Below the pieces are notes generated by a model. It worked only from the letters and a program-made list of their open reading frames with translations, was not told where the DNA came from and did not search any database. Positions 56,207-64,000 of a stretch of DNA of 64,000 nt are shown in pieces; position 1 is the stretch's first letter; every line of letters begins with the position of its first letter. The DNA is taken from positions 1 to 64,000 of the forward strand of contig JAPLRS010000007.1 in NCBI GenBank assembly GCA_026399015.1, given 5' to 3'. The position numbers and the translations under genes are program-made. Source of the stretch: Methylococcales bacterium. GTDB taxonomy: Bacteria; Pseudomonadota; Gammaproteobacteria; Methylococcales; Methylomonadaceae.

Positions 56207-58498
56207 ATGAAAACAAGAACAAAAAATATATTACGTCAGTCCATCAGACTGATACTAAGCGGATCCATGTTGATGACTGGCGCAGCTGATGCGGTGTTGT
56301 TTGATCATGGACCATCAGATCCAATCATTACTTTTCCACAATGGTACCGTGATGAAGAAGGCTTAGCTTTAGGCTTATGCCGCTCAACTTCAGTATTTTG
56401 CTTTCCATTAGCAACAAATCCTGCAGGCTATCCGGGCAATATTGGCGATGAAGCTTTTTACAACCTTGTAGAATTTGTTGGCACAACGGCAACAACTGGC
56501 AACGACTTTGAATATCGATATATGGGTGCGCTTGAAGCCTCTTATTTACCTGGCCCTACTCCTAAACACGGAGATGAAACTGTATTTGCGCGTATTAGAA
56601 TTACCTTTAACTTTAACGATGTTAATAAGGAAGGCACATATACTATTACGCACCCATTTGGTGTACACACTTTTACAAATGTAAAAGCCACAACAAAAAC
56701 AAATCTAATTGGCGCTCAGGCTGCAAATTTTTTTACTGTTGACGTACCACTAGGTACTGGATTTGAGGGAGCTTTATCAGGTCCAGTAGGCCCTTTTATT
56801 AAATGGACAGGCAACTTGCCTTTAATATCTGGCACAGAGCAATTCGTAGGTAATCCCACCATTCCACATACATTTACTGGCAGCCCTTTTGGTACTAACT
56901 ATTTACGAATTGATGGACCAACTGGATCAAATATTGGTGGTACAGGTAAAGATTTTATTGAAGTTACTCTGGCTAGTGTCCTAGGACAAATCTGGACTAA
57001 TAAAATAGCAACACCATTAAAGATTGATAGTGCTGCATTAAGCCGTTCTCAAGGTAAGAATGGTATAGATGTTTGGACCACTTCTGCAGCAAATAAACGC
57101 ATAATAGTCACTGGTAAAGGCATGCCAAGTTTACAATTAAAACAAACAAGTGTACTTAATAATTTACCTGCTTTCCCAATGGCTAAATACCATGGCCATA
57201 TCGAGTACCCAGTAACATACACTGGAATCAATTCAACACCTGAGGCAACACCCGCACAAATTAAGATAACCAATTTAACAACTGGCGATGCCTTGGAAAA
57301 TGCAACAATTGGTTTACCTGATGTCGTTAAAATAAAACAAGCTACATTCGATACATTTAAACGACAAATCAGTGTTATTGCTGAATCATCTGACCAAATA
57401 TCGAAACCTAGTTTGATCGTAGAGGGTATTCCAGGACTACCTAGCGGCATAATGATGCCTTGTATTGTGGGTAGTACTGAGCAATGCTTTACTTATCAAT
57501 TAGCACTAAACACTGAACCACCTGAAAAAATTACTGTATTTTCAGCAGGTTCCGGTTCAAATAACCATCAACTAGTCAATCTAATTGGCTCAGCACAAAA
57601 TCTTGATAACCCTCCTATTGCAGATAATTTGGTAGCACCCGGTGTGGATGTTTTTACTGGTGGTACCAGCCAAATAGTTGATGCATTAAAAAATCCCGTC
57701 CTACCAGCAGGTGCAGTTATTGTGCAACAACCAATATCTGGTAATGTAAAACTTGTTAATGGGGTATGGGTATTTATACCTAATACAGGTATAACTGTTG
57801 GTGCTGATAGTTTTACTTATGTAATTAAAAATTTTGCAAACGTATCAAATTTAGCAAGAGTTAATTTAAATATTAAATTCCAACCATCTGCTGCTACTGG
57901 CAATAAAGATAGTTTTGCTGCAAGAATAGTAAATGGCACTACATCCTTCCCCAAAGTCTTGAATGTATTAGCAAATGATGCGCCAGGTTCAACTAACCTA
58001 CAAGATCAACTTGATGCTACAACTGTAAAAATAATTAGCGCGCCAACTAAGGGATCTGCATCTGTTAATAATGATGGGACAATTACCTATACTGCAAAAA
58101 ATACAACTGGACTAGATACCTTTACATACACAGTACAGACCAACGCTGGCATAACATCAGCTCCAACAACAGTAAATATTACAAACTTCTCTGTGGCTGA
58201 AACCTTAACCATTAGTCGTGTTGATTATACAGTCGCATCAAAAAAATGGAATATTGTTGGCTCAACTCCATGGTTTGGTGGTGATTTACCAAACACAACA
58301 ATAAACTGTTTTTATGGTGGAATTAATACACCGAGAACGACTAGTAACCTCATTGGCACAACCGCTGTAGTGCCAACTACAGGAGCATTTACACTTGTGG
58401 TTACTGGCTCCCCAATAGTTGGCACTACAGGCAATAGTAACCTAATTTGTCAAAGTTCAAATGGTGGTCTAGGTGCTGGCAACGTCAAAGCCAAATAG
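56207..58498 (+). CDS. Large exported protein with Ig/cadherin-like domains, paralogue 1
   Basis: A 763-aa secreted protein. After a signal peptide (SMLMTGAADA) comes a domain of about 430 residues starting DHGPSDPIITFPQWYRDEEGLAL, shared with the next gene; I do not recognise its family. About residues 470-665 hold two cadherin-like/VCBS-type modules (AGVDVFTGGTSQ-like start and VLANDAPGSTNLQDQLD, GSASVNNDGTITYTAKN), of the kind found in adhesins. The C-terminal 90 residues form another small beta domain with two Cys. GAGG precedes the ATG. Palindrome G stands upstream, so it may be co-regulated with the oxidases. A 16-bp palindrome with T-run (58532-58553) follows the gene. Confidence 0.75.
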   Translation: MKTRTKNILRQSIRLILSGSMLMTGAADAVLFDHGPSDPIITFPQWYRDEEGLALGLCRSTSVFCFPLATNPAGYPGNIGDEAFYNLVEFVGTTATTGNDFEYRYMGALEASYLPGPTPKHGDETVFARIRITFNFNDVNKEGTYTITHPFGVHTFTNVKATTKTNLIGAQAANFFTVDVPLGTGFEGALSGPVGPFIKWTGNLPLISGTEQFVGNPTIPHTFTGSPFGTNYLRIDGPTGSNIGGTGKDFIEVTLASVLGQIWTNKIATPLKIDSAALSRSQGKNGIDVWTTSAANKRIIVTGKGMPSLQLKQTSVLNNLPAFPMAKYHGHIEYPVTYTGINSTPEATPAQIKITNLTTGDALENATIGLPDVVKIKQATFDTFKRQISVIAESSDQISKPSLIVEGIPGLPSGIMMPCIVGSTEQCFTYQLALNTEPPEKITVFSAGSGSNNHQLVNLIGSAQNLDNPPIADNLVAPGVDVFTGGTSQIVDALKNPVLPAGAVIVQQPISGNVKLVNGVWVFIPNTGITVGADSFTYVIKNFANVSNLARVNLNIKFQPSAATGNKDSFAARIVNGTTSFPKVLNVLANDAPGSTNLQDQLDATTVKIISAPTKGSASVNNDGTITYTAKNTTGLDTFTYTVQTNAGITSAPTTVNITNFSVAETLTISRVDYTVASKKWNIVGSTPWFGGDLPNTTINCFYGGINTPRTTSNLIGTTAVVPTTGAFTLVVTGSPIVGTTGNSNLICQSSNGGLGAGNVKAK

Positions 58499-58588
58499 CA
58501 TCACTTTTATCTTTGCATACAGAGACTTACTAAGCTTAATTAAGCTTGATTTTTAAAGAATATTAACCCAAATATTTGAGGTGAAAAA

Positions 58589-61500
58589 ATGAATATGCCA
58601 ACTTTAACAACTGCGCTGCAGTTAAAAAGCAAAAAAACTATTTTGCGTAAAGCAATCCAATGCGTCCTTGCTAGTACTGCACTAGCTAGTGGAATCAGCT
58701 ATGCTCAATTACTTGACCATGGCCCGTTAAACCCAGTTATAACTTTTCCAGATTGGTACCGTGATACTGAAGGCTTAGCGTTAACGCCCTGTACATCTTC
58801 ATCTCAATACTGTTTTCCATTAGCCCCAAACCCAGCTGGTTTTGTAGGCAATATAGGTGATGAAGTATTTTATAATCTCGTTGAATTTGTAAATACCACA
58901 ACAGGCTCAGATTTCCAATATCGCTATATGGGTGCATTAGAAGCCTCTTATTTACCGGGTCCTGCTCCAGTTCATGGACAAGAAACCGTATTTGCACGTA
59001 TACGCATCACGTTTAATTTTAATGATCCGAAGAAAAATGGCACATACAAAGTAACTCACCCATTTGGTGTTCATACTTTTGAAAATGTCCAAGCCACAGC
59101 TAAAACTAACTTAATTGGTAGTCAAGCAGCTAACTTTTTTACAGTAGACGTGCCCTTTGGTCTCGGTTTTGAAGGAGCCTTAGATGGCCCTATCGGACCT
59201 TTTATTAAATGGGATAAAGATTTACCCCTTACAGCTGGACCCGATCCAAAAAACCCAATCCCTGGCGCTGTAGAAGAATTCGTAGGAGACCCTACATATA
59301 TTGATCCATTCACGGGTAAAGCTGGTCATACCTTTACCGGAAGTCCTTTTAACACTAACTTTATTCGTATTGATGGCCCTGTTGGCTCAAATCTTGATGG
59401 TCTGGGCCATGACTTTCTATACGAAAATTTGGGTAATGTAATGGGTCAAAAATGGACAGCACCCATTGCACCTGGTTTAAAAATTGATTCAGCAGTTAAA
59501 ACTCGTTCTATAGGAACCGCAGTTGCTGGTAAAAACGGTATTGATGTGTGGGCTTCGTCTGCTCCGCAACAGGAATTAATAGTAACTGGTGCTGGCATGC
59601 CAAGTTTAAAACTATTTGAAAGTACCGATGTTCCTGGTAAATATCATGGGCATATTGAATACCCTGTCAGTAATGGTATACCAGAACAAGTTATGGTAAC
59701 TAATTTAAGCAGTAATCCCGTCGTGAATTCTACAGCGGGATTAATGGATATTGTCGAAATATCGCAAGCCACATATGACACAACACCATCTACACGCAAG
59801 TTAACAGTAGTTGCTCATTCTAGCGATGAATTTATTCAACCTAACCTAATTGTACAAGGTGTCCCTGGTGTAAATGCAGGTGCAATGACATCTGCGCAAT
59901 GCAACGGATTAACTAAATATTCAGACTCTGACGTCTGCTATGTAACAAACTTAGCTGATGGGGTAGAGCCACCTATTAATATTTCAGTATTATCTACTGA
60001 CTCAGGCTCACATTCAGATCATGTATTACAATTAATTGGTGGTCCTGATAATAGCCCTCAACTGACAAATTTTATACCAGTAGCCAATGACGTAACATGC
60101 AAAGTTACAGTAAGTGGCACCACTTCTTTGACGGTAGACAATTGTAGTAGCGCACTTCCTGCCGCTGGATTAATTACACAATTACCTTTAAATAGCACAA
60201 TAACTCATGTTGCTGGAAGTTCTACTTGGTCTTTTACTCCAACGGCTAATACATTTGTTGCTCCATTATTCGCACCTGTAAGCATGAAGTATGTGTTGCA
60301 AGATACTCCAACTCCTTTGATACCATATCCTCCTGTATCAAATGAAGCAACAATAACTCTAGCTTTTGTGCCTGCTGCACCAACACTTTCAGCTACAACT
60401 AATATTACAAATAATGGGTTCACAGTAAATTGGGGCTCATCTATAGGTGCAACTAGTTATAAGGTTACTGCAAATGGTGTAACAACAGAAATTTTGAGTA
60501 CAGTACCTAACGCGTTACCACCAACCACAACTTCTATTAGCGCGCCATCAGGAACTAATACTACGGTGTCTATAAATGCTTGTAATGTGAACGGTACTAA
60601 TTGCTCAACACCATCAATCCTTACTCAATTCACTTTACCTGCTAACCCTGTTATATCGGGCATTACAAATATTAATAGTACGGGTATGACTGTGAATTGG
60701 GCTGGTGTAACAGGTGCTACTGGCTATAGTTTGCAGTACTCTACTAATGCTGGTACAACTTGGGCTGATGTTGGCCCAGCTACAGCTACAACTGGCGTCA
60801 GATTGTCGACAGCATTAATTGGTTCATCTACTTCTGGAATAATTACTGGTCTAACAACTGGCAATAGCTATATGTTTAAATTATTAGCAACGGATCCAGC
60901 AGGTAACAGTGGTTATTCAAACCCAAGTACTATTGCAACTACCTCAACTGGTACTCTTAGTATTCCGGCTTTAACGAGTACGAATATATCAGCAGTAACC
61001 ACAGATGGATTTACTGTCACATGGCCGGATGTAAGCGGAGCAACTAATTACAATGTAACTGTAAACGGTGTGACTACTTCTGTAACAACACCAACTAAAA
61101 CACTAACAGGCTTAAATCCTGGGTCTAGCAACTCAATTACTGTTGCTGCTTGTAACCAAAGCGGATTAAGTTGCTCTACTCCTACACCTGCTTTGACACA
61201 ATGGACACTTGCAAATGCACCAACGCTATTAACTGTGTCTAACCTAACAGATACAACATTAACATTGAGTTGGACTGGTACTTCTCAAAGTTTTAAAGTT
61301 GAAAGAGCAACAAGTGCTGACTTTAAAACTAATCTCGTCACAACTAGCAATATCATTGGTAATAGTACTTCTGTCAGTGGTTTAAGTGGGAATACCACTT
61401 ATTACTTCAGAGTGACTGGTGTTAGTACTCTAGGAACGACAACCTTAACTGGCTTATCATCAGAAACGGCAATTAAATTGACTTTACCTTCTGCACCGAC

Positions 61501-61783
61501 AGGAACAAAGGGTGTTGATGGAAATAACAAAGACACTGTTATTTCAGCTGGTATAAGTTGGACCTCAATTCAGGGGTTAAACTATGACGTAATGTGGGGC
61601 TCAGCAGCGCAATTATCAAATGACACCGGCACTATTGAGACTAACGTTACATCAGGTGCTTTAATTACAATGCCTGGAATAGCAGCTAATACAAGTATCA
61701 GCTTGAAAGTTAGGGCTAAAACAGCAACTACTACAAGTGCTTGGTCTAATACTAATCCCCCGATTACAGCTAAAGCACAATAA
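58589..61783 (+). CDS. Large exported protein with fibronectin type III domains, paralogue 2
   Basis: A 1064-aa secreted protein. The signal peptide ends in GISYAQ. Residues about 42-480 repeat the N-terminal domain of the preceding gene (DHGPLNPVITFPDWYRDTEGLAL; EASYLPGPAPVHGQETVFARIRITF; YHGHIEYPV). From about residue 590 four fibronectin type III-like modules follow (GFTVNWGSSIGATSYKVTANG; GMTVNWAGVTGATGYSLQYS; GFTVTWPDVSGATNYNVTVNG; TLTLSWTGTSQSFKVERA). So the two paralogues share a head and differ in the tail. The second and third modules are similar enough to suggest recent internal duplication. GAGG precedes the ATG; a hairpin follows. Adhesion or matrix binding is inferred. Confidence 0.78.
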   Translation: MNMPTLTTALQLKSKKTILRKAIQCVLASTALASGISYAQLLDHGPLNPVITFPDWYRDTEGLALTPCTSSSQYCFPLAPNPAGFVGNIGDEVFYNLVEFVNTTTGSDFQYRYMGALEASYLPGPAPVHGQETVFARIRITFNFNDPKKNGTYKVTHPFGVHTFENVQATAKTNLIGSQAANFFTVDVPFGLGFEGALDGPIGPFIKWDKDLPLTAGPDPKNPIPGAVEEFVGDPTYIDPFTGKAGHTFTGSPFNTNFIRIDGPVGSNLDGLGHDFLYENLGNVMGQKWTAPIAPGLKIDSAVKTRSIGTAVAGKNGIDVWASSAPQQELIVTGAGMPSLKLFESTDVPGKYHGHIEYPVSNGIPEQVMVTNLSSNPVVNSTAGLMDIVEISQATYDTTPSTRKLTVVAHSSDEFIQPNLIVQGVPGVNAGAMTSAQCNGLTKYSDSDVCYVTNLADGVEPPINISVLSTDSGSHSDHVLQLIGGPDNSPQLTNFIPVANDVTCKVTVSGTTSLTVDNCSSALPAAGLITQLPLNSTITHVAGSSTWSFTPTANTFVAPLFAPVSMKYVLQDTPTPLIPYPPVSNEATITLAFVPAAPTLSATTNITNNGFTVNWGSSIGATSYKVTANGVTTEILSTVPNALPPTTTSISAPSGTNTTVSINACNVNGTNCSTPSILTQFTLPANPVISGITNINSTGMTVNWAGVTGATGYSLQYSTNAGTTWADVGPATATTGVRLSTALIGSSTSGIITGLTTGNSYMFKLLATDPAGNSGYSNPSTIATTSTGTLSIPALTSTNISAVTTDGFTVTWPDVSGATNYNVTVNGVTTSVTTPTKTLTGLNPGSSNSITVAACNQSGLSCSTPTPALTQWTLANAPTLLTVSNLTDTTLTLSWTGTSQSFKVERATSADFKTNLVTTSNIIGNSTSVSGLSGNTTYYFRVTGVSTLGTTTLTGLSSETAIKLTLPSAPTGTKGVDGNNKDTVISAGISWTSIQGLNYDVMWGSAAQLSNDTGTIETNVTSGALITMPGIAANTSISLKVRAKTATTTSAWSNTNPPITAKAQ

Positions 61784-61792
61784 ATCGCTTTT

Positions 61793-61827
61793 ATGGGTTG
61801 AAATTATATTAATTAATTTCAACCCAT
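61793..61827 (+). terminator. Hairpin after the 1064-aa protein
   Basis: ATGGGTTGAAATT and AATTTCAACCCAT form a 13-bp perfect stem with a 9-base AT loop, ten bases after the stop. The sequence after it (TTAGTTAC) is only weakly T-rich. Confidence 0.65.
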
Positions 61828-61899
61828 TTAGTTACTTCACATAAATATTGTGTTTAATTTGGTATAGACATTTAAACGCATCAATGTCAAAAAACTATC

Positions 61900-62595
61900 A
61901 TGAAACTTCTAACCAAATTAACGCTCGTCTTAGGTTGTACTGGGTTAAGTATCTATGCACAAGCCGCACCTAAAGCAATTACTGCAATGGCTAGCCCGGC
62001 TACAACCTACTCATTTTTTACTGTTAATACCAGTAAAATACCTAACGGCAGTACATTTGCAAGCATCCAAGCAAGCTTACAAGCCCAATTGGATTTAAAT
62101 TCGCCAAAATTAACCGCTTGTTGGGTCACTGGCGATGCAAATAGAACCGCCATAAATTGTGGGAATGGTGCTATGCAACTAGAGACTAATGAGGCATATA
62201 CATACAATATTGGCACTAGTATTGCCCCCTACCCTTTACCCACTAAAGAGTTAAAAGCGGCAATTTTAGAGTCACAAGTTTCTAATTTTATATCCTCTGT
62301 ACTTGGTACAGCAGGAGATTTAACAGGTAGAGTAGTTAACATACATTTTAAACAACGAGTTGCACAATTTGGCATGATAGTTGACTCTGGACAAGCAAAT
62401 GCACCCTCTATAACTGGTTTGCAATTTGTTATTAACCATCAAACGGTGCCTGTGCAATCTTTAACGGGAGGTGCGCCCAATTTTGTAGGTATAGAAGATA
62501 AAGCCGGCTTTACTGATTTAACGATTATCGCCTCTGGATCTAGTCGTGCATGGGTAGCGGATCAATTAGCATTTGTACCATTGTCTGCGTTCTAG
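61900..62595 (+). CDS. Secreted protein of unknown function
   Basis: A 231-aa protein with a signal peptide (cleavage probably after AQA in SIYAQAAPKA). I do not recognise a family. It contains two Cys (TACWVTGD and INCGNG) that may form a disulfide, and the rest appears beta-rich. Its stop is ten bases before the next start, so both are probably one transcript. A weak partial match to the recurring palindrome (TCACATAAATATTGTG, 61837-61852) lies upstream but lacks the promoter spacing. Confidence 0.65.
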   Translation: MKLLTKLTLVLGCTGLSIYAQAAPKAITAMASPATTYSFFTVNTSKIPNGSTFASIQASLQAQLDLNSPKLTACWVTGDANRTAINCGNGAMQLETNEAYTYNIGTSIAPYPLPTKELKAAILESQVSNFISSVLGTAGDLTGRVVNIHFKQRVAQFGMIVDSGQANAPSITGLQFVINHQTVPVQSLTGGAPNFVGIEDKAGFTDLTIIASGSSRAWVADQLAFVPLSAF

Positions 62596-62605
62596 GGATA
62601 AGATT

Positions 62606-64000
62606 ATGAATTATAAAATAACGCGTCAACATTTATTAAGTATCGCCTATTTGGGCGCTTGCATTCCGTTTGCAACCGCTGAAGCTGTACCCCAATATAC
62701 TGTAACTGATCTAGGGAGTTTAGGTGGGACGTATAGTGTTGGCTTAAGTGTTAATAACAGTGGGATAGCTAGTGGTTTTTCTCACTTAGTTGATAACAGC
62801 TCACAACATGCGTTAATAGGCCAAGGTTTAACTGCTGCTCAAGATTTAACGGGCTTAACCGGAAATTTTAGTGAGGCTTATGGCATTAACAATTTAGGGC
62901 AAGCAGTAGGTTCTGCTACTTTGTTAGGCGATGCTATTTATCATGCTTTTAAATGGGATGGCGGTGCAACACCACCGTTAGTAAAACTAAAGGATTTGAG
63001 TGCGTTAACAGCCACTCCAGCGTCGACAAATAGTCGCGCATTTGATATTAATGATTCGGGTACTGCCGTAGGTTTTTCTGCGACTGCAGCCGGCACCGAA
63101 CATGCTGTGTCATGGCAAGCAACTGGCACAATTAAAGATTTAGGAACTTTGGATGGTACGGGTAATAGTCAGGCAACGGCTATTAATGCATCGGGTCTTA
63201 TTGCTGGTTTTTCCTCGTTAACGGGTAATAAAGCCACGCATGCAGTGTTATGGAATGGCACAGCATTAACTGACTTAGGTACATTAGGTGGTACCCACAG
63301 TGCCGCCTATGATGTTAATGCCTTAGGTGATGTCGTAGGCTCTGCTTCAATAGCCTTAGACTCTGAGCAGCATGCCTTTTTATGGCAAGCAAATGCCGTC
63401 ACTAAAATGAAAGACCTGGGTACTTTAGGTGGCACATTTAGTGAAGCTAGAGGGATTAGTAGTACGGGTGATGTGGTGGGTTATACTTTTACGGCTAATA
63501 ATGCTGCTCAAAAAGCCTTTCTCTGGCAAACCGGCTCTGTTGGTGTTAAAGATTTAAATACTTTACTAGAACCTGTTACAGGTGCGGGCTGGACTTTATT
63601 AGAAGCCACTTCAATTAGTGAAGATGGCAATTATATTGCTGGCGTGGGTCAGTTTAATGGTGAAAGACATGCGTTTTTATTAAAAACCTTTGTACCTGAT
63701 ACTACCCCACCTGTTATTACAGTCAGTATTGCCCCTGTTGCACCCAATGCAACTGGTTGGTATACCGTCTCTCCTGCAGTTACTTGGAGTGTAACGGATG
63801 CACAATCGGCTATTACGACTAAAGTAGGTTGTGTTAATAACCCTGCGGTGGCTAATACCACGGCTTTAGGTACTACCTTATCATGCTCGGCCATCAGTGC
63901 CGGTGGAGCAGCACCTACAGTGACCACTGCCGCAATCAAAGTGGATACAACTTTACCTGTGATCAGCTCACCAATCTTAAGCGCTGCTTTGGTACCTGCG
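62606..64000 (+). CDS. HAF-repeat extracellular protein, 3' end outside the window
   Basis: A frame of 465 codons without stop up to the window edge. The protein starts MNYKITRQHLLSIAYLGACI with a signal peptide. From about residue 30 to 350 it repeats a 45-55-residue unit, such as DLGTLGGTHSAAYDVNALGDVVG followed by HAFLW, at least five times. This is the HAF family of probable extracellular repeats, which may form a propeller. After residue 365 the sequence turns to Ig-like (PPVITVSIAPVAPNATGWYT). AGGGATAAG precedes the ATG. It follows the secreted protein closely. Confidence 0.85.
   Translation, partial: MNYKITRQHLLSIAYLGACIPFATAEAVPQYTVTDLGSLGGTYSVGLSVNNSGIASGFSHLVDNSSQHALIGQGLTAAQDLTGLTGNFSEAYGINNLGQAVGSATLLGDAIYHAFKWDGGATPPLVKLKDLSALTATPASTNSRAFDINDSGTAVGFSATAAGTEHAVSWQATGTIKDLGTLDGTGNSQATAINASGLIAGFSSLTGNKATHAVLWNGTALTDLGTLGGTHSAAYDVNALGDVVGSASIALDSEQHAFLWQANAVTKMKDLGTLGGTFSEARGISSTGDVVGYTFTANNAAQKAFLWQTGSVGVKDLNTLLEPVTGAGWTLLEATSISEDGNYIAGVGQFNGERHAFLLKTFVPDTTPPVITVSIAPVAPNATGWYTVSPAVTWSVTDAQSAITTKVGCVNNPAVANTTALGTTLSCSAISAGGAAPTVTTAAIKVDTTLPVISSPILSAALVPA

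Noticed and set aside
61837-61852. Eighth copy of the recurring palindrome, upstream of the 231-aa secreted protein
   Set aside because: It matches 12 of 16 positions, one half-site is shifted by a base, and no -10 hexamer lies at the 24-base offset.

Overview
The window is AT-rich and densely coded and reads as a chromosome segment of a gammaproteobacterium. HflD, YoaA, EttA, the proteobacterial single-domain GshA, CysDN and RecQ support that placement. A Calvin-cycle-type class II aldolase, PpsA and a large set of exported copper enzymes would fit a methanotroph or other autotroph-like lineage, but the genus is not fixed by what can be read here. No rRNA, tRNA, CRISPR array or transposase was found.

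Layout. 1-282: start of an exported Asp-rich calcium-repeat (thrombospondin type 3) protein, cut by the window edge. 640-8224 (minus): cysD-cysN-yoaA-tsaB-fba-proA, i.e. sulfate activation, a helicase, tRNA t6A synthesis, aldolase and proline synthesis. 8382-10861 (minus): copZ-copA copper export. 11025-13934: hflD plus a Gld-type ABC exporter whose last gene has lost its centre. 14022-17474: a membrane-anchored two-domain multicopper oxidase with a partner cupredoxin, CreA and an NlpE-like protein. 17561-22853: acs, ppsA and a retropepsin-like protease. 22877-25290: gspAB without the rest of a type II secretion system. 25484-31258: a collagen-like protein, a large MauG-type dihaem protein and an unrecognised exported protein. 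31715-33091: a second Asp-rich calcium-repeat protein. 33219-43264: housekeeping genes (flavin reductase, recQ, gshA, cysH, a WecG-type transferase, ettA) and a SEC-C/TPR/OGT gene broken by one stop codon.

43899-64000 is the accessory part. It holds two divergent exported multicopper oxidases (911 and 677 aa), each followed or flanked by an SCO copper chaperone, then a soluble PAS histidine kinase and a NarL-type response regulator, then a run of large exported proteins (two paralogues with a shared N-terminal domain, a small secreted protein and a HAF-repeat protein). Two unusual minisatellites (18-bp and 20-bp units) and the decayed 5' end of a third oxidase lie between them.

The most interesting signal is a 16-bp palindrome, consensus CYACATAAAYATGTAG. 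It lies upstream of the Asp-rich proteins, both oxidases, the oxidase remnant, the second SCO gene and the first large exported protein. At three of these sites a -10-like hexamer begins exactly 24 bases after the palindrome, which would place it at about -43, where class II activators bind. The simplest reading is a regulon for an extracellular copper-dependent oxidation system, perhaps controlled by the kinase/regulator pair encoded within it. The substrate of the oxidases cannot be read from the sequence.
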